From: an uncultured Porphyromonadaceae bacterium
GTDB lineage: Bacteria > Bacteroidota > Bacteroidia > Bacteroidales > Muribaculaceae
Direction of reading: 5' to 3'
DNA length: 39,615 nucleotides
NCBI GenBank assembly: GCA_905198125.1
Contig: CAJKBH010000029.1
Location: 1 to 39,615 of the forward strand
Made by a program: the position numbers and the translations under genes. Below the pieces are notes generated by a model that was not told the origin of the DNA, did no database searches, and saw nothing but the letters and a program-made list of their open reading frames with translations. Shown one piece after another: positions 22,560 to 30,584 of this stretch. Numbering within the stretch: the stretch's first letter is position 1; each line of letters opens with the position of its first letter.

Positions 22560-24101
22560 ATGAAAATAAGCAAGATTATATATACGATGGCTCTGTTGGC
22601 AGGCATGGGCCTTGTGTCGTGCAACGACGAGCTGGCCGAGCCGCCCATCCCGACGCCCGACGGCGGCACCATCGGACTCGGCACCTGGGAAGTCCCGATG
22701 ACGGCGGCGCAGGCGCTGACCGGATTCGTCAACGACTCCATCGCCGAGCCGTGGGTGACCGGATACATAGCCGGATACATCAACACCAACGTCAGCAACG
22801 TGCTGTCGGACGCCACATTCGGCGTGCCTACGGCCGACAATCCCTGCACCGTGGCCACCAACATGCTGATCACCTCCCGTGATCCCGAAACCATTACCGA
22901 CGAGAACCCGCTGACCTGGGAGGAATGCGCCAGCGTGCAGCTCCCCAGCGGCCCCGTGCGCAACGCGCTGAACCTGAAGGACCATCCCGACAACCTGTAC
23001 AAACTCGTGACCCTGCGCGGAACCACCGGTTCGAAATACTGCGGCGTCTACGGCGTCCGCTCCGTTTCGGACTATGAATGGGGCGACAAGGGGAAGGAAC
23101 CTGTCAACACCGACGTGCCGGCCGTGCGCTATCTGTGGCAGGGCTTCGACACGTCGACCGACCTGAACACCTATAAGGCCGAGGGCTGGAAGGTGCTGAC
23201 CGTAAGCGGCAACGTATTGGGCTGGGGCATCGCCCAGAACGGCAACAACAATTACATCGTGGCCAGCGCATACAACGCCACGGCCAACGGCGGCCCGTAC
23301 GAGGACTGGCTGGTAAGCCCGGCGGTCGACCTGGACCAGAGCGTGGAGAAGACGGCGTCGTTCAGCATACGTGCCGGATACAAGGCCGACGACTCCACCT
23401 TAGAGGTATGGCTGATGCAGGACGGCGAGCCGGCACGTAAACTCGACGCCGACATCCCCGAGGCACCCGCCGACGGTTACAGCGACTGGGTGACATCCAA
23501 GATCGACCTGTCGGAGCTGAGCGGCGACATCAAGATAGCATGGCGTTATTACAGCGCTCACGGTGCCCGCAACTGCACGGCTTACTGTCTGGACAACGTG
23601 AACATAGGCGGTGCTCCCGAGGTGATATACACCGGCCTTGACGGCGCGGCCTCCAGCATCAACTGGACATACGACAACATCAACCTGGGGGGCCTTACTT
23701 CCGTATGGAGCTGGACCGAGCGCAACGGCGGCCATTACCTGTACGGTACGGCATTCGTTAACGGAGCACACGAGGCTCTGGCATACGCCATCTCGCCCGA
23801 AATCGACCTGACCGGCAAGACCAACCTCACGCTGGAGTTCGAACACGCCGCCAACTATCAGCGCAACATAAGGCAGCTGTGCAAGTTAGTGGTTCGCGAG
23901 GCCGGCACGACAGACTGGACCGAGCTGACCATTCCCAACTGGCCGACGGCCGGAAACTGGAACTTCGCCAAGTCGGGCGAGATAGACCTCTCGGCATTCG
24001 AGGACAAGAAGATAGAGGTCGGCTTCAAATATGCCTCCACGGCAAGCGCAGCCGACTCCTGGGAAATACGTAATCTCAAAATCACCGGTAAGTCTAAATA
24101 A
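22560..24101 (+). CDS. Surface lipoprotein with OB-fold-like and two jelly-roll domains
   Basis: A 513-residue lipoprotein: LVSC puts the lipidated Cys at 21, and the acidic NDELAE after it resembles the Bacteroidetes surface-export signal. Residues about 35-175 (WVTGYIAGYINTN, NMLITSRD, LVTLRGTTGSKYCGVYGV) look like the DUF6359/YhcR-OB-type domain (family recalled, not searched). Two choice-of-anchor-J-like jelly rolls follow: about 195-350 (PYEDWLVSPAVDLD, KIAWRYYSAHG) and about 355-513 (LAYAISPEIDLTGK, FEHAANYQRNIRQL, VGFKYASTASAADSWEIRN). The second is clearly homologous to the C-terminus of the next gene and to the nuclease at 15063. It sits in the SusD position after the receptor, so it is probably a surface ligand-binding partner; OB folds suggest a nucleic-acid ligand. 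The stop is 2 bases before the next start. Confidence 0.8.
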   Translation: MKISKIIYTMALLAGMGLVSCNDELAEPPIPTPDGGTIGLGTWEVPMTAAQALTGFVNDSIAEPWVTGYIAGYINTNVSNVLSDATFGVPTADNPCTVATNMLITSRDPETITDENPLTWEECASVQLPSGPVRNALNLKDHPDNLYKLVTLRGTTGSKYCGVYGVRSVSDYEWGDKGKEPVNTDVPAVRYLWQGFDTSTDLNTYKAEGWKVLTVSGNVLGWGIAQNGNNNYIVASAYNATANGGPYEDWLVSPAVDLDQSVEKTASFSIRAGYKADDSTLEVWLMQDGEPARKLDADIPEAPADGYSDWVTSKIDLSELSGDIKIAWRYYSAHGARNCTAYCLDNVNIGGAPEVIYTGLDGAASSINWTYDNINLGGLTSVWSWTERNGGHYLYGTAFVNGAHEALAYAISPEIDLTGKTNLTLEFEHAANYQRNIRQLCKLVVREAGTTDWTELTIPNWPTAGNWNFAKSGEIDLSAFEDKKIEVGFKYASTASAADSWEIRNLKITGKSK

Positions 24102-24103
24102 GC

Positions 24104-25861
24104 ATGAAGATGAAAAGATATATGATAATCACACTCGGTATCGGGGCGCTGGCGTTGGCTGCGGGCATGACCGCCTGCCAGGCCGACATGGACACGCCGG
24201 ATCTCCAGGTGCCGGAGGCTACCATCCAGCCTAACATGACCATAGCCGAACTCAAGACCGAGTTCCAGAACAAGACGGAGCTTGTAGGCACCAAGGAGGA
24301 TGGCTCGCACTACATAATCCACGGCCGCGTGGTGTCGTCGGACGCCTCGGGCAATATCTATCAGAACCTGGTGGTGCAGGACGAGACCGCCGCGCTGACC
24401 TTCTCAATACGCCAGGGCAGCATGTACACCAGCTACCGTCTGGGTCAGGAAGTGGTGGTAGACATGACCGGCCTCTATATCGGTTACTACCGCGGCCTGC
24501 AGCAGGTGGGCGCCCCGGGCGATCCTTACGACGGAGCGCCGCAGCTGGGATTCATGGCCTACGACAACTGGCTGGGACACGCCCAGAAAACGGGTCTGCC
24601 CAATCCCGACACCAAACTTGTGACATACGACGAGCAGTGGCCCGCCGACAACATGTACTGCATCTCGCTCACGCTGCCTATCTCGCAGGGCGACCTGATC
24701 AGACTGCAGAGCCAGTTAGTGGAGATACGTAATGTCAGCTTCTCCGGCGCCGGCAAGCTCACATACGCGCCCAAGCAGGAAACCGTGTCGCGTTACCTGA
24801 AGAACGAGGCCGGCGACTCTATCGCAGTGCGTAATTCGGGTTACAGCAACTTCTACAACGACACGCTGCCTGAGGGACGGGGCAACGTGCGCGGCATCCT
24901 GGGCTACTATGGCGACTCGTGGCAGCTGACCCTCCGCGACCGCAGCGACGTCATGATTAGCTCGAAGGGTATGGAAAAAGATCCCTACACCGTCGAGAAT
25001 CTGCTGAGCGGCGAATACAATATGCGTCAGGGCTGGGCCACGGGTTACATTGTAGGTTCCGTCAAGGCCGGCGAGACCGCAACGGCCGCCGACAAGGTGA
25101 TATTCGGCAAAGACGCAGAGCTGGACAACAACCTGCTGATAGCCGACGACCCCTACTGCACCGACCTGTCGAAGTGCGTTACGGTCGACCTGACCCAAGG
25201 CTCGATGCTGCGCCGTTACGCCAACCTTATAGACCATCCCGATGTTTATAAGAAAAAGCTCTCGGTGCTCGGTACGGTAGGCTCGTACTTAGGCATAACG
25301 GGTATGACGGACTGCCCCGGCACGATCGGCTCGTTCGCCATCGAAGGCGTGGAAATCAATGTCCCGACCGGCGACTTCACGGAAGTATGGAGCGGACTGC
25401 TTCAGACATCATCTTCATTCGACTGGGCTATCGATAATGTTGTCATGAATTCACCTTTGACCGGCATTTGGGCATGGCGTAGCTTCAATGATGCATATTA
25501 TCTGAACGGCAGTGCATACGTGGGAGGTAAGAACTATGAGGCACTGTCGTATGCCGTCAGTCCTGAAATCGATCTGACTACGAAGCTGGAGGCTAAGGTC
25601 AGCTTCGACCACGCCGCTAAGTTCCAGACCACTCTGCGGACATTGTGTAAGTTCGCAGTTCGCGAATCCGGAACAACGGAATGGACAGAACTGGATATTC
25701 CGACTTGGCCTACGGCTGGCAGCTGGAACTTTGTTAATTCAGGCGATATCGACATCAGTGCGTTCGCCGGTAAGAAGATACAGCTGGCCTTCAAATATGC
25801 GTCCAGCACGGATGGCGCCGATCAGTGGGAGATTAAGAACGTAAAGATTCAGGCTCGCTGA
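24104..25861 (+). CDS. Surface lipoprotein with DUF5689-like, OB-like and jelly-roll domains
   Basis: A 585-residue lipoprotein with lipobox MTAC (Cys 25) followed by QADMD. Residues about 45-285 match my recollection of DUF5689: IHGRVVSSDASGNIYQNLVV, VQDETAALTFSIR, YRLGQEVVVDMTGLYIG, and LTLRDRSDV, an OB-fold-like layout. About 290-425 (GWATGYIVGSVKAG, NNLLIADDP, KLSVLGTVGSYLG) is a second OB-like DUF6359-type domain. The last 160 residues are a choice-of-anchor-J-like jelly roll (YAVSPEIDLTTK, FDHAAKFQTTLRTLC, AFKYASSTDGADQWEIKN). GC falls at the start of this last domain (36 of 60 in the line at 24841, 26 of 60 at 25441), suggesting recombination. The start is 2 bases after the previous stop; a strong terminator follows the stop. 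Confidence 0.82.
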   Translation: MKMKRYMIITLGIGALALAAGMTACQADMDTPDLQVPEATIQPNMTIAELKTEFQNKTELVGTKEDGSHYIIHGRVVSSDASGNIYQNLVVQDETAALTFSIRQGSMYTSYRLGQEVVVDMTGLYIGYYRGLQQVGAPGDPYDGAPQLGFMAYDNWLGHAQKTGLPNPDTKLVTYDEQWPADNMYCISLTLPISQGDLIRLQSQLVEIRNVSFSGAGKLTYAPKQETVSRYLKNEAGDSIAVRNSGYSNFYNDTLPEGRGNVRGILGYYGDSWQLTLRDRSDVMISSKGMEKDPYTVENLLSGEYNMRQGWATGYIVGSVKAGETATAADKVIFGKDAELDNNLLIADDPYCTDLSKCVTVDLTQGSMLRRYANLIDHPDVYKKKLSVLGTVGSYLGITGMTDCPGTIGSFAIEGVEINVPTGDFTEVWSGLLQTSSSFDWAIDNVVMNSPLTGIWAWRSFNDAYYLNGSAYVGGKNYEALSYAVSPEIDLTTKLEAKVSFDHAAKFQTTLRTLCKFAVRESGTTEWTELDIPTWPTAGSWNFVNSGDIDISAFAGKKIQLAFKYASSTDGADQWEIKNVKIQAR

Positions 25862-25878
25862 TATTAAGATATAATCTG

Positions 25879-25920
25879 ATGCCGCCGAAGCGTATATACA
25901 ATTGCTTCGGCGGCATTTTT
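25879..25920 (+). terminator. Strong intrinsic terminator between lipoprotein and nuclease genes
   Basis: ATGCCGCCGAAGC at 25879-25891 and GCTTCGGCGGCAT at 25904-25916 form a perfect 13-pair stem with a 12-base loop, followed by TTTTT to 25920. Only 13 bases separate it from the next ATG at 25934, so it could regulate readthrough into the nuclease gene. Confidence 0.92.
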
Positions 25921-25933
25921 AGAATAAAAGACT

Positions 25934-27634
25934 ATGAAAAGATTCCTACTCATATCGTTGCTTGTCGGCGCGGTGTTCTCGCTCGACGCCGTCTATAGGC
26001 CGGGCTATTACAATCAGATGGACGGCAAGAAAAAAGAGGAACTGAAGTCGGCTGTGAAGCAATGCGTGCAGAATCATCAGACTCTGGTGTACAGTCAGCT
26101 CCCCGGTTACTGGCAATACACCGACGTGTATCCCGAATTGGTGGACGGCTGCAAACGATGGTGGGACATGTATTCCGACGAGTTATGCCTGATACGTTCC
26201 GGACAGAATGCCTTTCAGAGCTTTTCGGGCTACAAGATGCAGCGCGAGCACTCCGTGCCCAAATCGTGGTGGAAGCAGAACGGCGACGTGGAATACACGC
26301 CCGCATATTCCGACCTGTGGAACCTGTATCCCAGCAACGGCGCGGCCAACCAGGCGAAGCTGAACTATTCGTTCGGACCCTGCCAGACCGCGACATTCGA
26401 CAACGGCGTCAGCAAAGTGGGAACCCCGAAAAACGGCTATGGCGGCGGTTCGTCGCGCGTGTTCGAGCCGGCAGACGAGTATAAGGGCGACTTCGCCCGA
26501 TCCATGTTCTACATGGCCTGCGTATACCCGGACATAAACTGGGTGATAAACTATATGTTCCGCAAGGAATCCTATCCCACGCTGACCAACTGGGCCATGA
26601 ACATGCTGCTGCAGTGGGCGCGCGAGGACAAGGTGTCGCAGAAGGAGATAGACCGCAACAACCTGGTGGAGCAATACCAGGGCAACCGCAATCCCTTCGT
26701 GGACTTCCCCGAACTGGCCGAGTATATATGGGGAGTGCGCACCAACGAGACGTTCATCATAGCCGACCAGGAATCGACGGATCCGACGCCGCCTATCACG
26801 GGCGACCCGGAGCTGACCAATCCCGTTAACGGCTCGGAGATGGACTTCGGGCAGGCGGCCGTAGGCCACGCCGTGACCCGCGCGTTGAGCATCGAGGGGT
26901 CCAACTTCACCTCGCCGCTGTCGGTGCGCGTGGTGGGCGCCGACCGCAGTTTGTTCCGCCTGGATGTAAGCGAGATTCCGGCGTCCACGCTGAACGGCGC
27001 CGGCGGATATATGCTCGACATCACTTATCTGCCTCAGGAAACAGGCAGGCATGAGGCCAAACTGACGCTGTACGACGGCGGTCTGGAAGGCTCCGTGGCA
27101 ATCACGCTGAAAGGGGAGGCGCTGCCTGTGCCTGAACTCACCGCACTCACCGCGCTGGAGGCAACCGACGTGACGGCCAACAGCTATGTGGCCAACTGGA
27201 ACCCGGCCGACGGCATTGCCGACTATTACACCGTGACACGCGTGCGCTACAACGGCGACAACCAGGAGACGGAAACGTACGAGACCGGCGAGACCTCGCT
27301 GCTGATGTCGGACCGCGACCCGGGCGTGGCCGAAACCTATACAGTCACATATACCCGCCTCGGAATCGTGTCGCCTGAGAGCAACACCATCTATGTGGGC
27401 GCAAGCGGCGTGAACGCCATTGAATACGGCGTGCCGTACCGCGTATTCGCCGACTCCGAGGGAATACTGTTCCTGACCGGCGACGGCAACGACGTGGAGG
27501 GCGTGACCATATCCGACGTGCAGGGCAACGTGTACCTTCGCGGCACCGTAAGCCACGGCGACGTCATCCCGGTTCCCCGCGGAGTCTATATCATCACCGC
27601 GCCGGGACAGAAGCCCTACAAGATTATTCTATAA
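25934..27634 (+). CDS. Secreted endonuclease I with ASPM/HYDIN-like and FnIII-like domains
   Basis: A 566-residue protein with a signal peptide of about 19 residues. The endonuclease I domain (about 20-275) has YKMQREHSVPKSWW with the general base H106, DLWNLYPSNGAANQAKLNYSFG for the metal site (N139), and EPADEYKGDFARS and GNRNPFVDFPELA, all shared with the nuclease at 15063. Residues about 295-395 (MDFGQAAVGHAVTRALSIEG) look like an ASPM/HYDIN-type Ig fold, and about 405-490 like fibronectin III. The C-terminal 75 residues (GVTISDVQGNVYLRG, VPRGVYIITAPGQ) resemble a type IX sorting tail. It probably degrades extracellular DNA/RNA without sequence preference. A strong terminator lies just upstream, so expression may need its own promoter (TACAATTG within the hairpin loop is a one-mismatch -7 box) or readthrough. 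Confidence 0.9.
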   Translation: MKRFLLISLLVGAVFSLDAVYRPGYYNQMDGKKKEELKSAVKQCVQNHQTLVYSQLPGYWQYTDVYPELVDGCKRWWDMYSDELCLIRSGQNAFQSFSGYKMQREHSVPKSWWKQNGDVEYTPAYSDLWNLYPSNGAANQAKLNYSFGPCQTATFDNGVSKVGTPKNGYGGGSSRVFEPADEYKGDFARSMFYMACVYPDINWVINYMFRKESYPTLTNWAMNMLLQWAREDKVSQKEIDRNNLVEQYQGNRNPFVDFPELAEYIWGVRTNETFIIADQESTDPTPPITGDPELTNPVNGSEMDFGQAAVGHAVTRALSIEGSNFTSPLSVRVVGADRSLFRLDVSEIPASTLNGAGGYMLDITYLPQETGRHEAKLTLYDGGLEGSVAITLKGEALPVPELTALTALEATDVTANSYVANWNPADGIADYYTVTRVRYNGDNQETETYETGETSLLMSDRDPGVAETYTVTYTRLGIVSPESNTIYVGASGVNAIEYGVPYRVFADSEGILFLTGDGNDVEGVTISDVQGNVYLRGTVSHGDVIPVPRGVYIITAPGQKPYKIIL

Positions 27635-27656
27635 CCCGATACACAGACTTAACATC

Positions 27657-28451
27657 ATGAAACAATACCTGGATTTGTTGCGCCACATTCTGGAGACGGG
27701 CGTAAAGAAGGAGGACCGCACCGGCACCGGCACGCTGTCGACGTTCGGCTACCAGATGCGGTTCGACCTGCAGCAGGGCTTCCCGCTGCTCACCACCAAG
27801 AAAGTGCACCTCAAGAGCATCATATACGAGCTGCTGTGGTTCCTGCAGGGGGATACGAACGTGAAATACCTGCAGGAGCACGGCGTGCGTATATGGAACG
27901 AATGGGCCGACCCCGACGGAGGTCTGGGCCATATCTACGGCTATCAGTGGCGTTCGTGGCCCGACTATGACGGCGGCCACATCGACCAGATACGCCAGGC
28001 CCTGGACGACATAAGGCACAACCCCGACTCGCGCCGCATCATCGTGTCGGCGTGGAACGTGGCCGACCTGCCCAACATGAACCTGCCGCCGTGTCACGCC
28101 TTCTTCCAGTTCTACGTGGCCGACGGCAAACTGAGCTGCCAGCTGTATCAGCGCAGCGCCGACTCGTTCTTAGGCGTGCCCTTCAACATAGCGAGCTATG
28201 CGCTGCTGACCATGATGATGGCCCAGTGCGCCGGTCTGCTGCCCGGCGAGTTCATCCACACCCTTGGCGACGCGCACATCTATCTGAACCATCTGGACCA
28301 GGTGAAGGAGCAGTTGAGCCGCACCCCCAGGCCGTTGCCCGTCATGACCCTGAACCCCGACGTGAACGACATCCTGGACTTCCGTTACGAGGATTTCACC
28401 CTGTCGGGCTATGACCCCTGGCCCGCCATCAAGGGGCAAATCAGTGTGTGA
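27657..28451 (+). CDS. thyA: Thymidylate synthase
   Basis: A 264-residue enzyme that methylates dUMP to dTMP with methylenetetrahydrofolate, the same length as the E. coli enzyme. The catalytic Cys is C146 in MNLPPCHAFFQFYV; RTGTGTLSTFG (folate/phosphate-binding Arg), RRIIVSAWNV and SCQLYQRSADSFLGVPFNIA are all in place. Cytosolic. It starts 22 bases after the nuclease stop, without a terminator, so the two may be cotranscribed. Its partner folA lies 3.4 kb away on the other strand rather than adjacent. Confidence 0.97.
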   Translation: MKQYLDLLRHILETGVKKEDRTGTGTLSTFGYQMRFDLQQGFPLLTTKKVHLKSIIYELLWFLQGDTNVKYLQEHGVRIWNEWADPDGGLGHIYGYQWRSWPDYDGGHIDQIRQALDDIRHNPDSRRIIVSAWNVADLPNMNLPPCHAFFQFYVADGKLSCQLYQRSADSFLGVPFNIASYALLTMMMAQCAGLLPGEFIHTLGDAHIYLNHLDQVKEQLSRTPRPLPVMTLNPDVNDILDFRYEDFTLSGYDPWPAIKGQISV

Positions 28452-28479
28452 CAAGAGTATGGCCCGCGGTGCCGAATCC

Positions 28480-28510
28480 TTGCTTTTGTGCCAAAAATTT
28501 TGTAACTTTG
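28480..28510 (+). promoter_or_regulatory. Consensus promoter of gyrB
   Basis: TTG at 28480-28482 and TAACTTTG at 28503-28510 are 20 bases apart. The short leader carries a small hairpin (GCAGAT at 28522-28527, ATCTGC at 28532-28537, 4-base loop) before the ATG at 28552. Confidence 0.75.
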
Positions 28511-28551
28511 CAAGGTGATAGGCAGATGGCAATCTGCACAATGACATAGCA

Positions 28552-30555
28552 ATGGCAGAAGACAACTACGAACAGACAGAAGAGTTCCTGGACGAAGGTC
28601 AGGAGGTCAGAAAGAAATATCAGGCAGACAATATCCAGGTGCTGGAAGGCCTGGAGGCCGTGCGTAAGCGCCCCTCCATGTACATCGGCGACACGTCGGT
28701 GCGCGGACTCCATCATCTGGTCTACGAGGTTGTGGACAACTCCATCGACGAGGCTCTGGCAGGCTATGCCTCCCACATCGAGGTGACCATAACCGAGAAT
28801 AATTCCATCCGTGTGGACGACAACGGCCGAGGCATCCCCGTGGACATGCACGAGAAGATGCACAAGCCGGCCCTGGAGGTGGTGCTGACGGTGCTGCACG
28901 CCGGCGGTAAGTTCGACAAGGGTTCCTACAAGGTGTCGGGCGGTCTCCACGGTGTGGGCGTGAGCTGCGTCAACGCACTTTCCGACTATCTGCGCGCCGA
29001 AATCCACCGCGACGGCAAGATCCACATGCAGGAATACGCATTCGGTAAGCCGACTTCGCAGCTGTGCGTCATCGGCGACACCGACCGCACCGGTACGACC
29101 ATCATATTCCATCCGGACGCATCCATATTCTCGGAGACGGTGTACGACTACGAGACGCTGGCCAACCGTCTGCGCGACCTGGCGTTCCTGAACGCCGGAA
29201 TCACGCTGACCCTGACCGACGAGCGCGTGCGGGACGAGGAAGGCAACCCCAAGCGCGAGGTGTTCCACTCCAAGGACGGTCTGCGCGAGTTCGTGCAGTA
29301 TCTGGACGAGGGCAAGGAGCCGCTGATCGAGGACATCATCGACCTCAAGACGGAGCGCAACGGCGTGCCTGTGGAGGTGGCCATGACCTATAACAACGAC
29401 TTCAACGAGAATATCTACTCGTATGTCAACAACATCAACACCATCGAGGGCGGCACGCACCTGACGGGCTTCCGCCGCGGCCTTACGACGACGCTGAAGA
29501 AATATGCCGACGACAACCATCTGCTGGACAAGCTGAAGATAGAGCTGTCGAAAGAGGACTTCCGCGACGGTCTGACGGCAGTGGTGTCGGTCAAGGTGGC
29601 CGAGCCTCAGTTCGAGGGTCAGACCAAGACCAAACTCGGCAACAACGAGGTGATGGGCGTGGTGCAGACCGCCGTGAGCGAGGCCCTGCGCAATTACCTG
29701 GAGGAGCATCCCAAGCAGGCCAAGACCATCGTCGATAAGGTGGTGCTGGCTGCACAGGCGCGTCACGCGGCCTACAATGCGAAGATGCGCGTGCAGAACA
29801 AGTCCAGCCTCGGCGGCGCCGGACTGCCCGGCAAGCTGGCTCCCTGCAAGAGCCGCATCCCCGAAGACTGCGAGCTGTTCCTGGTGGAGGGAGATTCCGC
29901 AGGCGGTTCCGCAAAGCAGGGCCGTAACCCGCACTATCAGGCCATCCTGCCGCTGCGCGGTAAGATCCTGAACGTGGAGAAGGCGATGGACCACAAGATC
30001 CTGGAATCGCAGGAAATCGTGAACATGTACAAGGCCTTAGGCGTGACCATCGGCACCGAGGAGGACAGCAAGGCCCCGAACATGACCAAGCTCCGCTACC
30101 ACAAGATAATCATCATGACCGATGCCGATGTGGACGGCGCGCATATCGCCACGCTGCTGATGACATTCTTCTACCGCCGCATGCGTCCCATCATCGACAA
30201 CGGCTACCTGTACATAGCCACTCCGCCGTTGTATCGTTGCGACGTCAAGGGCAAGAAGAAAGGGGAGGCCACGGAGTATTGCTGGACCGACCAGCAGGTG
30301 CAGCGTTACATCGACACCAAGTGCAACGGCGACCGCAACCGTCTGGTGCTGCAGCGATACAAAGGTCTGGGTGAGATGAACCCCGAGCAGCTGTGGGAAA
30401 CCACCATGGACCCGGAGAACCGTATGCTGAAGCAGGTGAACCTGACCAACGCAGCCGAGGCCGACCGCACGTTTGCCATGCTGATGGGCGAGGAAGTGGC
30501 ACCCCGACGCGATTTCATCGAGGCACACGCCACTTACGCCAACATCGACGCGTAA
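28552..30555 (+). CDS. gyrB: DNA gyrase subunit B
   Basis: A 667-residue ATPase subunit of type II topoisomerase. The GHKL ATP site is shown by EVVDNSIDEA (N63), DDNGRGIPV (D90) and GGLHGVGVS; the Toprim domain by EGDSAGGSAKQGR and TDADVDGAHI; the tail by YKGLGEMNPEQLWETTMDP. The QAILPLRGKILNVEKA segment and tail favour GyrB over ParE. With GyrA, encoded elsewhere, it introduces negative supercoils. It has its own consensus promoter and is followed within 30 bases by a convergent gene, with no obvious terminator in that gap. Confidence 0.95.
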   Translation: MAEDNYEQTEEFLDEGQEVRKKYQADNIQVLEGLEAVRKRPSMYIGDTSVRGLHHLVYEVVDNSIDEALAGYASHIEVTITENNSIRVDDNGRGIPVDMHEKMHKPALEVVLTVLHAGGKFDKGSYKVSGGLHGVGVSCVNALSDYLRAEIHRDGKIHMQEYAFGKPTSQLCVIGDTDRTGTTIIFHPDASIFSETVYDYETLANRLRDLAFLNAGITLTLTDERVRDEEGNPKREVFHSKDGLREFVQYLDEGKEPLIEDIIDLKTERNGVPVEVAMTYNNDFNENIYSYVNNINTIEGGTHLTGFRRGLTTTLKKYADDNHLLDKLKIELSKEDFRDGLTAVVSVKVAEPQFEGQTKTKLGNNEVMGVVQTAVSEALRNYLEEHPKQAKTIVDKVVLAAQARHAAYNAKMRVQNKSSLGGAGLPGKLAPCKSRIPEDCELFLVEGDSAGGSAKQGRNPHYQAILPLRGKILNVEKAMDHKILESQEIVNMYKALGVTIGTEEDSKAPNMTKLRYHKIIIMTDADVDGAHIATLLMTFFYRRMRPIIDNGYLYIATPPLYRCDVKGKKKGEATEYCWTDQQVQRYIDTKCNGDRNRLVLQRYKGLGEMNPEQLWETTMDPENRMLKQVNLTNAAEADRTFAMLMGEEVAPRRDFIEAHATYANIDA

Positions 30556-30584
30556 ACTGTCGGTAGCGGCAGGGAGATGAAAAA

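Noticed and set aside
25934..27634. Restriction-modification or phage-defence nuclease
   Set aside because: The signal peptide, extracellular accessory domains and sorting-like tail mark it as secreted; no methyltransferase or other defence gene is adjacent.
28441..29994. A 517-codon minus-strand frame opposite gyrB
   Set aside because: Shadow of the conserved GyrB sequence; the translation shows only mirrored codon bias.
30556..30584. Terminator between gyrB and the convergent glycosyltransferase gene
   Set aside because: Only a weak CTG/CAG stem with a mismatch and no T run in the 29-base gap.
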